IMG/VR virus record: IMGVR_UViG_3300020185_000087
Span: 1-44,851 of that record
Source: a virus
DNA length: 44,851 bases
Direction: 5' to 3' (one strand)
Shown here: positions 35,727 to 42,473 of the stretch, one piece after another
How positions within the stretch are numbered: the first letter of the stretch is position 1
Layout of the letters: every line of letters starts with the position of its first letter
Made by a program: the position numbers and the translations under genes
The notes under the pieces: model-generated
Seen by the model: only the letters and a program-made list of their open reading frames with translations
What the model was told of the DNA's origin: nothing
The model's database searches: none

Positions 35727-37832
35727 ATGGCACAATCATCAAGATATTTTAGAATAGACGACGATGTACTTTTAGAGTTCATCTACCACGATCAGTCGAA
35801 TCCAAACGACTATGAGATTGAGGTGGATGATAATGGCTCTGAGGTTATGTTCTTGGATATAGAGCAAGGCAATCCTTTTGCTCAAAGACACTTAATCTCT
35901 GAACTTGGTGGCGACGTTGTTAACTTCGACGTAACTGATGATGGAGCTTATATCGCAGTTGAAGGCTTTGCTGCTAGAACTCTACTGTTACAAAACGGTA
36001 AGACTTATAAATTTAACGTAAATGCCTTAACTAATCCAGCAGACTTTAATATTGTTGGAAGCTTTGGTATTAAGAGTTTTGATGCTGTAGCTAATGTACT
36101 TACATTTACGCCAAACACAGATGGTCAAACAGAATATATCTACCCTAATAGAGTTGGTGGTAAGATTACAATAGATCGTAGAGCTAACCCGCTCTTCTCT
36201 AATCCAGATGAAGATACCGGCAATGATATTAATCAGACTATAGGTAGATACCATGTGGTTCAACACTTAAACGACAAGACAAAGTATGCTCTGATTGGTT
36301 ATGATTCAACTGGGGCTTACGAAAAGTACAACTATATAAACAACTCAACCAACTGGACTGGATCAAACTCAGCGCAACTGGTGGCTAACCAAGCGGCGAA
36401 TACGCTTGCTATCAACTATATTAAGTATGATACTGTTAGATTGCACTTAAGAAGCGGTTATTCTTTTGCTGCAAGAGGCTATGAGGGTTTTCTTTTTGAG
36501 ATTACGGCTGATAGAACAAACGGTGTAAAGAATTACTTAACACAGTTGGTTTATTTAAACCATAGCAACTACGAGTATGCGAATCCAAAGCCATTTATAC
36601 TTGGTGAGACTCTATATTCTAAGTTCATTGAGGTTAAGATTCCAACACTAGTTCAACAGAATCAAGAGTTTTTAGATAGATTCTATGGTGATGGTACAGC
36701 ATTCTCATCTAATGTTTCACAGACCGCTAACTATGGTATTAACTTTAAGCTGATTGACCAGCTTTCAGCAGAAGCTGGTTTTGATTATATCTACACTGGT
36801 GAAGAAAATAAGTTTACTATCTCTAGAGAAGATGAATTCCAGGACTTTACAGTTGTAGTTGAAGATGCTATCGATGGAGATTATTTTAAGATTTACGGTG
36901 AGAAAGATAACTCGGCTTCTAACTTTGAAGGTTATATCTTAAATAGAATTAGAACAAGTCAGGACGATATTTCAGTCTTTTATGACATTGAAGTTTTTGA
37001 GCAAGTTGGTGTTTCTAACATTAGAACAGCTAGTGCCTCTTTTACACAATACGAGGATTTTGATACGCCAATACTTTATCGTCCAATTATCCAGAACGCA
37101 AATACTGCTGTTAACTTCTCGATTGATGTGACAATGAGAATCTATAATCAGACCGATAATACACAGATTGTTAAAAAGGCAAGTTTAACAGTGCCACAAG
37201 CTGCTAAATATGGTAAGACTCTACAGAAGGTAACGATTAGCTCTGTTAACAAGTTGAGTGAAATCTACAATATACTTCCGAACACAACTCCCAATAGAAT
37301 TATTAAAGATGTTTTGACTAATGCTCTACCTAGAAGCACTAAGCAAGTTATAGCTCTTGTCGAAAGACATAATGTTGTTACTTCTTCGGCTCCAGTACAG
37401 GTTCAGCCAAGCTTATCAAATCCAAACTCATTCGAGATTGAAGATGTTGAAGCTGTAAATTACGTAAACAACGGTCAGACTAGAATTGATATACCACCAT
37501 TTACAACTTACATTAAGTTTAAGTTTGCTAAGAAGAAGGGTGATGATCTAGAGTATATAGCATTGAATAACGTTGAGAATGTGGTGCTAACTATAGGCAG
37601 CGGAGATAAGGCTCTTAAGTTCAACCATTACTCACATAAAGATATTGAAATGATTGAAGGTGAAGTTCTCTTTAAGATTGATGAGGGCAACGCTAAGATT
37701 ATTAACGGTAAACAAAGAGGTAAGTTCTATGTTTCGCTAGACAACGGCAACGAGGAGACAATGTTAACTTTCGGTACTTACAGAACAGGCGGCGGGTCGG
37801 TATCAAGAGGCTTACAGAGCAGGCTAATATGA
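35727..37832 (+). CDS. Virion structural protein (701 aa)
   Basis: This is a beta-rich protein from end to end with no membrane segment or enzyme motif. It starts with SSRYFRIDDDVLLEFIYHDQ and includes several Tyr/Asn-rich strands (YTGEENKFTISREDEFQDFT). The C-terminal domain is compact (YIKFKFAKKKGDDLEYIALN, then KFYVSLDNGNEETMLTFGTY) with a Gly/Ser/Arg tail. The next gene starts 4 bases before its end and encodes a small tube-fold protein, so a shared role at the tail or baseplate is likely. No family recognised. Confidence 0.6.
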   Translation: MAQSSRYFRIDDDVLLEFIYHDQSNPNDYEIEVDDNGSEVMFLDIEQGNPFAQRHLISELGGDVVNFDVTDDGAYIAVEGFAARTLLLQNGKTYKFNVNALTNPADFNIVGSFGIKSFDAVANVLTFTPNTDGQTEYIYPNRVGGKITIDRRANPLFSNPDEDTGNDINQTIGRYHVVQHLNDKTKYALIGYDSTGAYEKYNYINNSTNWTGSNSAQLVANQAANTLAINYIKYDTVRLHLRSGYSFAARGYEGFLFEITADRTNGVKNYLTQLVYLNHSNYEYANPKPFILGETLYSKFIEVKIPTLVQQNQEFLDRFYGDGTAFSSNVSQTANYGINFKLIDQLSAEAGFDYIYTGEENKFTISREDEFQDFTVVVEDAIDGDYFKIYGEKDNSASNFEGYILNRIRTSQDDISVFYDIEVFEQVGVSNIRTASASFTQYEDFDTPILYRPIIQNANTAVNFSIDVTMRIYNQTDNTQIVKKASLTVPQAAKYGKTLQKVTISSVNKLSEIYNILPNTTPNRIIKDVLTNALPRSTKQVIALVERHNVVTSSAPVQVQPSLSNPNSFEIEDVEAVNYVNNGQTRIDIPPFTTYIKFKFAKKKGDDLEYIALNNVENVVLTIGSGDKALKFNHYSHKDIEMIEGEVLFKIDEGNAKIINGKQRGKFYVSLDNGNEETMLTFGTYRTGGGSVSRGLQSRLI

Positions 37833-38380
37833 TTTTAAACAGTAGAAATAACCTATTTGACTTTCGCTTTCCAAGAAAGTTTATCCCAGAAGAAGTTGCT
37901 GCGAAATACAAGCCCTATCTTAATAAGATTCCAGGTAATTTATTAGCAGAGCCTGTGGATTTCGTAAACTATTCAATTCAGGGTTTAAGTATACCTGGTG
38001 TGAGTTTTGACCCAACAACACAGGCTGATAATGATGGAACAACTAGGTATCATAGAGGTGCTATTCCAATTCAGAATACAGTCGAACGTCAGTTTACAGT
38101 GACCTTCCAGTTACTAGATGGATATATAAACTACTGGATTATGATGGACACCTTGCTTTATTATTATGCAAGAACCACAAAAGAGCCTTATATTCAACCA
38201 TTGACTCTAAGGATCTTAGATTCAGAAGGAAGCAGTGTTGCTTATATGCAGTTTGAAAGAGTTATTATGAACTCAATTAACGAACTAAGTTTAAGCATGG
38301 CGGACAACGTAGCAGAATTTAGCACCTTCGAGGTAACTTTCTTCTACAACAGATTAAACCTAAGACTAGAAATAGAATAA
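37829..38380 (+). CDS. Small tube-fold tail protein (gp19/gp54-type candidate, 183 aa)
   Basis: The 183 residues follow the pattern of tail-tube-like proteins. An N-terminal arm (FRFPRKFIPEEVAAKYK) is followed by a strand (VNYSIQGLSIPGVSF). The central strand-helix is ERQFTVTFQLLDGYINYWIM, then MDTLLYYYA. The final strands are PLTLRILDSEGSSVAYMQFE and FSTFEVTFFYNRLNLRLEIE. T4 gp19 (tube) has 163 residues, so size agrees. It could be the tube protein itself, a tube initiator or a terminator. Location after fibre and structural genes, not beside a sheath gene, argues for caution. Confidence 0.5.
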   Translation: MILNSRNNLFDFRFPRKFIPEEVAAKYKPYLNKIPGNLLAEPVDFVNYSIQGLSIPGVSFDPTTQADNDGTTRYHRGAIPIQNTVERQFTVTFQLLDGYINYWIMMDTLLYYYARTTKEPYIQPLTLRILDSEGSSVAYMQFERVIMNSINELSLSMADNVAEFSTFEVTFFYNRLNLRLEIE

Positions 38381-38388
38381 ATAACATA

Positions 38389-38766
38389 ATGAAAACATTT
38401 AACAAGTACTTAGTTGAAGAACATGTGACAGAAACCGACATGGAACTAATTAAAGAGGGTTTGCATGAAGAGTGGACTCCAGAATTAGAGGCAAAGGTTG
38501 ATGCTGCGATCGACGCTTTTTTAGAGAAGTATTCAGATGCTGATGGTAACTTAGACTTGAATGCACTTGAGTCATTAAATGAAGAGATTACTAATGAAGG
38601 TCTGCTTGGTAGCATTATAGGCGGTCTAACTGGCTTTGCACTAGGCAAATCAGTTGGCAAGATGATTGCTAAAGTACTTGGTGTAGATAAAGGTATTCTC
38701 TATGATCTATTAACCTCAAGACTTGTTGGTGCTGCTCTAGGTGCTAGTCTTGGCAAAAGAATATAA
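38389..38766 (+). CDS. Small protein with capsid-targeting-like N-terminus and glycine-rich hydrophobic tail (125 aa)
   Basis: The N-terminus MKTFNKYLVEEHV resembles the T4 internal-protein targeting sequence (IPIII begins MKTYQEFIAE). It contains LVE, which fits the gp21 protease consensus [L/I]-x-E. A second LNE occurs at 63-65. The middle is acidic and helical. The C-terminal ~55 residues (LLGSIIGGLTGFALGKSVGK, then LVGAALGASLGKRI) form a glycine-zipper-like hydrophobic segment that could insert in or cross a membrane. I infer a head-packaged, possibly processed and ejected protein. A simple membrane protein is the alternative. It abuts the resolvase gene. Confidence 0.5.
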   Translation: MKTFNKYLVEEHVTETDMELIKEGLHEEWTPELEAKVDAAIDAFLEKYSDADGNLDLNALESLNEEITNEGLLGSIIGGLTGFALGKSVGKMIAKVLGVDKGILYDLLTSRLVGAALGASLGKRI

Positions 38767-39426
38767 ATGAACTATATCGCAATTGACTTCTCGCTGAATT
38801 CACCGGGCATATGCCTCTACAATGATAAGAGTAAGAAGTATAAATTTATCGCATACCTTAAACCTAACACAGGTACAAAAAAAGAACAGGCACTTCAAGA
38901 AGAGCTTGCACTCTTAAAGGATGTAACTATTGTTACTCAGCCAGATTTTACTAACGATGAGAAATTCTCAGGCTCTGAACTTGCTAAAGTAAAGCGCTAT
39001 GACAGGATGGCGGATGAGATTATTAATTTAATCCTACAGGAGTCCTTTCCAGGAGATTCATTTACTATTGCATTTGAAGGTACAAGCTATGGTTCTAAGA
39101 TGGGCACTAATAATATGGTCGATATGGCAGCCGGTGCTGCTATCTTAAAACTTAAGATGTTGAAGACTCTGCAGCCAGAAGATTTATTGACGGTTGCTCC
39201 AACCTCGATTAAGAAGTTCGCTGGTAAAGGCAATATGAATAAGAGTCAAGTCTTCGAAGCCTTTGTCAACAACTCGATCGATGACCAGTCTCTGCTTAAA
39301 AGCCCATTCTACCAAAAGATCTGTGAACTTGAGTGTGGGGCTAAAATACCTAAACCGGTTGATGACCTTGTCGACGCTTTCTTCTTAGCTGCGATGATCG
39401 CTAGCGGCGCTTCAGCCCCTGACTAA
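38767..39426 (+). CDS. RuvC-like Holliday junction resolvase (RNase H fold)
   Basis: The 219-residue protein has the acidic residues of the RuvC/RNase H superfamily in the right order: D7 in IAIDFSLNSPG, E104 in IAFEG, and D199/D200 plus D203 in PVDDLVDAFFLAAM. APTSIKKFAGKGNMNKSQVF (~144-163) matches the RuvC-type segment with a conserved Lys after the helix. Such enzymes cut branched DNA. In T4 the job (needed before packaging) is done by gp49 endonuclease VII, an unrelated fold, so this looks like a functional replacement. The ATG follows the previous stop with no gap. It is the last gene before the long intergenic stretch. Confidence 0.75.
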   Translation: MNYIAIDFSLNSPGICLYNDKSKKYKFIAYLKPNTGTKKEQALQEELALLKDVTIVTQPDFTNDEKFSGSELAKVKRYDRMADEIINLILQESFPGDSFTIAFEGTSYGSKMGTNNMVDMAAGAAILKLKMLKTLQPEDLLTVAPTSIKKFAGKGNMNKSQVFEAFVNNSIDDQSLLKSPFYQKICELECGAKIPKPVDDLVDAFFLAAMIASGASAPD

Positions 39427-39493
39427 CCTTATCTCTCCCCGTAAAGACATTACTTATATGCAAGGCCTGGGGAATTGTTCCAACTTAATTCAA

Positions 39494-39512
39494 AAAACTT
39501 CAAAAAAGTTTT
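39494..39512 (+). terminator. AT-rich hairpin downstream of the resolvase gene
   Basis: A perfect 7-base inverted repeat, AAAACTT and AAGTTTT, encloses a 5-base loop. Stability is low, with one G-C pair, and the T run is within the stem. It is about 70 bases after the resolvase stop and could mark the end of the upstream transcription unit. Between 39427 and 39493 I see only a CCCC/GGGG pair (39437 and 39469) and a small GGAA/TTCC hairpin, and no ORF. Confidence 0.3.
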
Positions 39513-39544
39513 CTGGGCAGCAGTCTGAAACAATACTAAACACA

Positions 39545-39557
39545 GATATATAATATG
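39545..39557 (+). promoter_or_regulatory. GATATATA promoter-like motif upstream of structured RNA and gp32
   Basis: GATATATAATATG is identical to the motif at 10950. It lies 287 bases before the gp32 start, far more than the 28-45 bases seen at the other sites. A transcript from here would begin with the structured segment 39565-39740. The role is inferred. Confidence 0.5.
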
Positions 39558-39564
39558 TGCAAAC

Positions 39565-39740
39565 ATTCTATGTTATAGACACATTAGAATCTAGTATTGT
39601 AAACGCTTCCAATATAGCGTCCAAAAGAAATGGTGTTACACGGCTTGCTCACATAAACTGAGTATTAAGAGCCAACACACAAGGCTAAACTGCTAAAGAT
39701 TAAAAGGACGAACGGAACCGACATACAGTACTCTTTTTTT
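39565..39740 (+). ncRNA. Candidate structured small RNA upstream of gp32
   Basis: There is no ORF here, but several inverted repeats follow one another. ATTCTA/TAGAAT (39565 and 39585) is extended by TGT/ACA with one bulge. ACGCT/AGCGT lies at 39603 and 39616. Nested GGCT/AGCC (39642 and 39670) encloses CTC/GAG (39648 and 39660). An alternative AGCC/GGCT pairs 39670 with 39683. GAGTATT (39660) can pair with AGTACTC (39727), which runs directly into seven Ts (39734-39740), like an intrinsic terminator. A promoter-like motif ends 7 bases before the first hairpin. Some pairings exclude each other, so the fold is uncertain. It could be a stand-alone RNA of ~175 nt or the 5' part of the gp32 leader. 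No tRNA T-loop is seen. Confidence 0.35.
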
Positions 39741-39831
39741 AAGAAGTCATGAAACAATAGACTAATTGCAACTATAAGGTTTGAAAGTAATTTCAAGATA
39801 ACTAAACAATTTAAAAGTAAATTAAAGAACA
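39741..39831 (+). promoter_or_regulatory. A/T-rich leader of the gp32 gene, possible autoregulatory site
   Basis: The 91 bases before the SSB start are A/T-rich with little G, and contain one perfect hairpin, TTGAAA-GTAA-TTTCAA (39781-39796), with a GNRA-type loop. The 35 bases just before ATG are nearly free of G (for example ACTAAACAATTTAAAAGTAA). T4 gp32 represses its own translation by binding such an unstructured A/U-rich leader next to a folded nucleation element. The arrangement here is compatible, but it is not the T4 pseudoknot sequence. Confidence 0.35.
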
Positions 39832-40755
39832 ATGAGCGAGAATTTTGACATTTTCAATTTGGGCGTAGAAGACGTAGAAACGCACCAGCCCACAACAGCA
39901 ACTTCAGGAAATGAAGTTTACAAGCCATCTGCAGACGATGGTAAAGATGGAACCTATAAGGCGTTAATTCGTTTTGTTCCTAATCCAGAGAATCCACGCA
40001 ACTCTCTTATTCAAAAGTACGTACACTGGTTGACTAACTCATCTGGTGAAGGTAAATTGGTAGACTCTCCAAGTTCAATTGGTGAGAAATGTCCTATTGC
40101 AGACGTATTTTGGAAATTGCGTAAAAGTGATTCTGCAGTTGACCGTAAAGCTTCTGAAAAGCTTAAGCGTCGTCAACAATACTACGCACTTATCAAGATC
40201 ATTAAGGATCCACAGAATCCAGATCTAGATGGTACCTACAAAGTATTCAAGTTCGGTTACAAGATCAAAGAAAAGATCGACGCTGAATTAAAACCAGACT
40301 TCGGTGAACCAACACAAGTATTCGACCTTTTTGAGGGTAAGAACTTCGAGTTGATTATCACGAGACAAGGTGAATACAACAACTATGACAAATCTAAATT
40401 CTCTTCTAGCCAATCAGCTATTATCTTAGGAGATGCTCCAGCTGAGCGTAACAAAGAAAACATGGCTAAGATTAAAGAAGAATTAGACGGCGCTCCTTCT
40501 CTTGCAACGTATGATTACCAAGCATGGGATGAAACAACTAGAGCGTTCGTTAACGATGTCCTTAGAATGTATCTAAATCCAGGAGACTCAATTTCAGAGG
40601 TTACTAGCCCTGCTGCTAAAACTAGCAAGCCAAAGGCTGAACCTAAAAGAGAAGAACCAGTTGCAGTAGAAGCTGAAGCTACTACATCAAGCGCTAGTTC
40701 AAATGTGAGTACTGATGATGATTTAGACTCTTTCTTGAATGACCTCGACATCTAA
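39832..40755 (+). CDS. 32: Single-stranded DNA-binding protein, gp32-like
   Basis: The 307-residue protein (T4 gp32: 301) follows the gp32 plan: a short N-terminal cooperativity arm, a core OB domain (~30-250) and an acidic tail (STDDDLDSFLNDLDI). Core landmarks are ALIRFVPNPENPRNSLIQKY, then VHWLTNSS, and IGEKCPIADVFWKLRK, then QQYYALIKIIKDPQNPDLDG. H65 and C87 remain from the T4 zinc site, but C87 is the only Cys in the protein, so the zinc finger is lost. The protein coats ssDNA, and its acidic tail recruits replication and recombination partners. Several of those (primase, UvsY, UvsW) follow in the same operon. Confidence 0.88.
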   Translation: MSENFDIFNLGVEDVETHQPTTATSGNEVYKPSADDGKDGTYKALIRFVPNPENPRNSLIQKYVHWLTNSSGEGKLVDSPSSIGEKCPIADVFWKLRKSDSAVDRKASEKLKRRQQYYALIKIIKDPQNPDLDGTYKVFKFGYKIKEKIDAELKPDFGEPTQVFDLFEGKNFELIITRQGEYNNYDKSKFSSSQSAIILGDAPAERNKENMAKIKEELDGAPSLATYDYQAWDETTRAFVNDVLRMYLNPGDSISEVTSPAAKTSKPKAEPKREEPVAVEAEATTSSASSNVSTDDDLDSFLNDLDI

Positions 40756-41812
40756 CATACTTAATGATGACTTAAAGGAGAGAATAAAAAGTACACTTAA
40801 AGAAATAGCTGTACAAGAGCATTCCGCTCCTAATAAGCAACTACTCAAAGACATGCCAGGACGTATAGTTCTGGCATGTCCTTATTGTGGGGACTCTCAC
40901 GATGACGATACTAAGAAACGTGGCAACCTCTACTGGGACACACTTCAGTATCATTGTTATAACTGCGGTGAGCATACAAACATCCACAAAATGGCTAAAG
41001 ACTTTGGTATTAGACTAGGTCAGAGTCAAGATACTTTTAATGTTATCGACTATATCCAAAGCAATAAGAGTAAAGTTAAACAAGCAGATACTCTAAAGCA
41101 CGATATTTTAAAGCAGCTTAATGACATTGCAATAACTGTAGATGAATTTAAGAAGTTTGCACATGCAAAAGAGATTCAACCAGGTGAATGGATCTGGTTT
41201 AAACTAAAGGAGAGACTCTTACATAATAGAGCCGAAGAATTTCTATACTCAGACAAGACAAAAAAACTCTGGATCTTGAACTTTGGCGCTAATGGTAATA
41301 TCATCGGTGTACAGAGCAGAAGAATGAAGGGCTATGGTCAGCGTTATTTAACATACGACATTGGCAAGCTCTATGAAGAGATGAAGAAAGAACACGGGCT
41401 TGAACCTGATATTTTAGCTAGAGTCAATAAAGCTTCAACACTCTTCGGTATTATGCAACTTAACTTTCAAAGAGCAGTTACAATCTTTGAAGGACCACTT
41501 GATGCTAAGTTTATGCGCAACTCACTGGCACTAGCAACTGCTGGTAGAACAACGGAAGAGTTTGATGAGATGGCAACGGTCAGATACATGTTTGACAATG
41601 ATAAAACAGGTAAGAAGAAGATGATAGAGAAGCTTAAAAAGGGCAGACCTGTTTTTATGTGGCAGAAATTCTTGCAAGATTTTAAGCTAGATACATATGA
41701 TATAAAGGATCTAAACGATCTGATGTTGAAATGTTACGAGCTTAAGATTGACGCTCATAAGAAGATTAATGATTATTTCACATCAAGCGAATTAGATCTA
41801 TGGTACATATAG
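40739..41812 (+). CDS. 61: DNA primase, gp61-like (zinc finger plus TOPRIM)
   Basis: The 357-residue protein (T4 gp61: 342) has an N-terminal zinc-binding domain with C47-P-Y-C50 and C73-Y-N-C76. A TOPRIM catalytic core follows: E251 in TIFEGPLDAKF, and D286/D288 in YMFDNDKTGKKK. It makes RNA primers for lagging-strand synthesis with a hexameric helicase (gp41-type), not in this window. The gene begins 17 bases inside the end of the gp32 gene in another frame, so the two are probably translated together. Length and domain order match gp61 rather than full bacterial DnaG. Confidence 0.85.
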   Translation: MTSTSNILNDDLKERIKSTLKEIAVQEHSAPNKQLLKDMPGRIVLACPYCGDSHDDDTKKRGNLYWDTLQYHCYNCGEHTNIHKMAKDFGIRLGQSQDTFNVIDYIQSNKSKVKQADTLKHDILKQLNDIAITVDEFKKFAHAKEIQPGEWIWFKLKERLLHNRAEEFLYSDKTKKLWILNFGANGNIIGVQSRRMKGYGQRYLTYDIGKLYEEMKKEHGLEPDILARVNKASTLFGIMQLNFQRAVTIFEGPLDAKFMRNSLALATAGRTTEEFDEMATVRYMFDNDKTGKKKMIEKLKKGRPVFMWQKFLQDFKLDTYDIKDLNDLMLKCYELKIDAHKKINDYFTSSELDLWYI

Positions 41813-42015
41813 ATGAAATAATGGTTGACAACGAACTAGACGATTTTTATAGAGACAGAGATCGATTTAAGGGCTATAAACTCTTAATTGACTTTAAACC
41901 AATAGACATTAAGTTTGAGTCAAGTGATATTAAGATGAGCACTCCAAAGTATAAAAAGAAACAGAAGACCTCAAAGTATATAAAACCGAGTAGAGACAAA
42001 GGTTCTCTATTTTAA
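41800..42015 (+). CDS. Small protein with acidic N-terminus and basic C-terminus (71 aa)
   Basis: The first half is acidic (DEIMVDNELDDFYRDRDRFK). The second half is Lys-rich (STPKYKKKQKTSKYIKPSRD), ending in KGSLF. It overlaps the primase end by 13 bases and stops 10 bases before the UvsY-like gene. The basic tail may bind nucleic acid. The family is not recognised. Its place between primase and recombination mediator suggests a replication or recombination accessory. Confidence 0.55.
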   Translation: MVHIDEIMVDNELDDFYRDRDRFKGYKLLIDFKPIDIKFESSDIKMSTPKYKKKQKTSKYIKPSRDKGSLF

Positions 42016-42025
42016 AGAAACCCAT

Positions 42026-42448
42026 ATGAGTAAAGAAAAAATACTAGAGTTAGACAAGAAATTAAGCACACAACGTACTAGTTGGTCTAATAAGATTAAA
42101 GAACTCGCACATGGTTTAAGAAGCATTAACCAGATGGAGGAGGTAATATCTGAGGTGCTTTCAACAAGGCAGATCTTAATTGACAATATTGCCTATATCA
42201 GCATGAAGGTTAAAGAGCAGAAGGCTACGATAAACACCAGATATAGAGAGGCATATATAAGATATTACGAATATGACTATAAATTAGGTGAGAAACAAAA
42301 GGAACGTTTTATTGAGACTGATCTCAGAGACGACAATATGATTCTATCTCACTTAGAAAATCAACTTGACTTTTTAAGAGAATCGGTAAAGACTCTAGAT
42401 AATATGGGCTTTGCCATCCGAAACAGATTAGCACTAAAAGATCTGTAA
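42026..42448 (+). CDS. uvsY: Recombination mediator protein, UvsY-like
   Basis: The 140-residue helical protein equals T4 UvsY (137) in length. The C-terminal half keeps the UvsY layout: RYYEYDYKLGEKQKERFIET, an acidic joint, then a helix QLDFLRESVKTLDNMGFAIR leading to NRLALKDL. The GFAI[RK] motif near the C-terminus is characteristic. UvsY loads the UvsX recombinase on gp32-coated DNA. The flanking genes fit, since gp32 is upstream and UvsW follows directly, as in T4 where uvsW and uvsY are neighbours. No UvsX gene is in the window. Confidence 0.65.
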   Translation: MSKEKILELDKKLSTQRTSWSNKIKELAHGLRSINQMEEVISEVLSTRQILIDNIAYISMKVKEQKATINTRYREAYIRYYEYDYKLGEKQKERFIETDLRDDNMILSHLENQLDFLRESVKTLDNMGFAIRNRLALKDL

Positions 42449-42473
42449 CGGTAAATTAACCCATGGCTAAAAA

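Noticed and set aside
39595-39620. H-type pseudoknot from TATTG/CAATA and ACGCT/AGCGT
   Set aside because: The loop that must cross the first stem would be a single base, too short for five pairs. I treat the two stems as alternatives instead.
39780-39812. Host-type Bacteroidetes promoter (TTTG and TAnnTTTG) before gp32
   Set aside because: A TTTG occurs at 39780, but no TAnnTTTG box follows at the required distance.
39427-39831. tRNA, tmRNA or CRISPR in the long gene-free stretch
   Set aside because: There is no T-loop (GTTCGAATC-type), no acceptor stem pair, no CCA end and no regularly spaced direct repeats.
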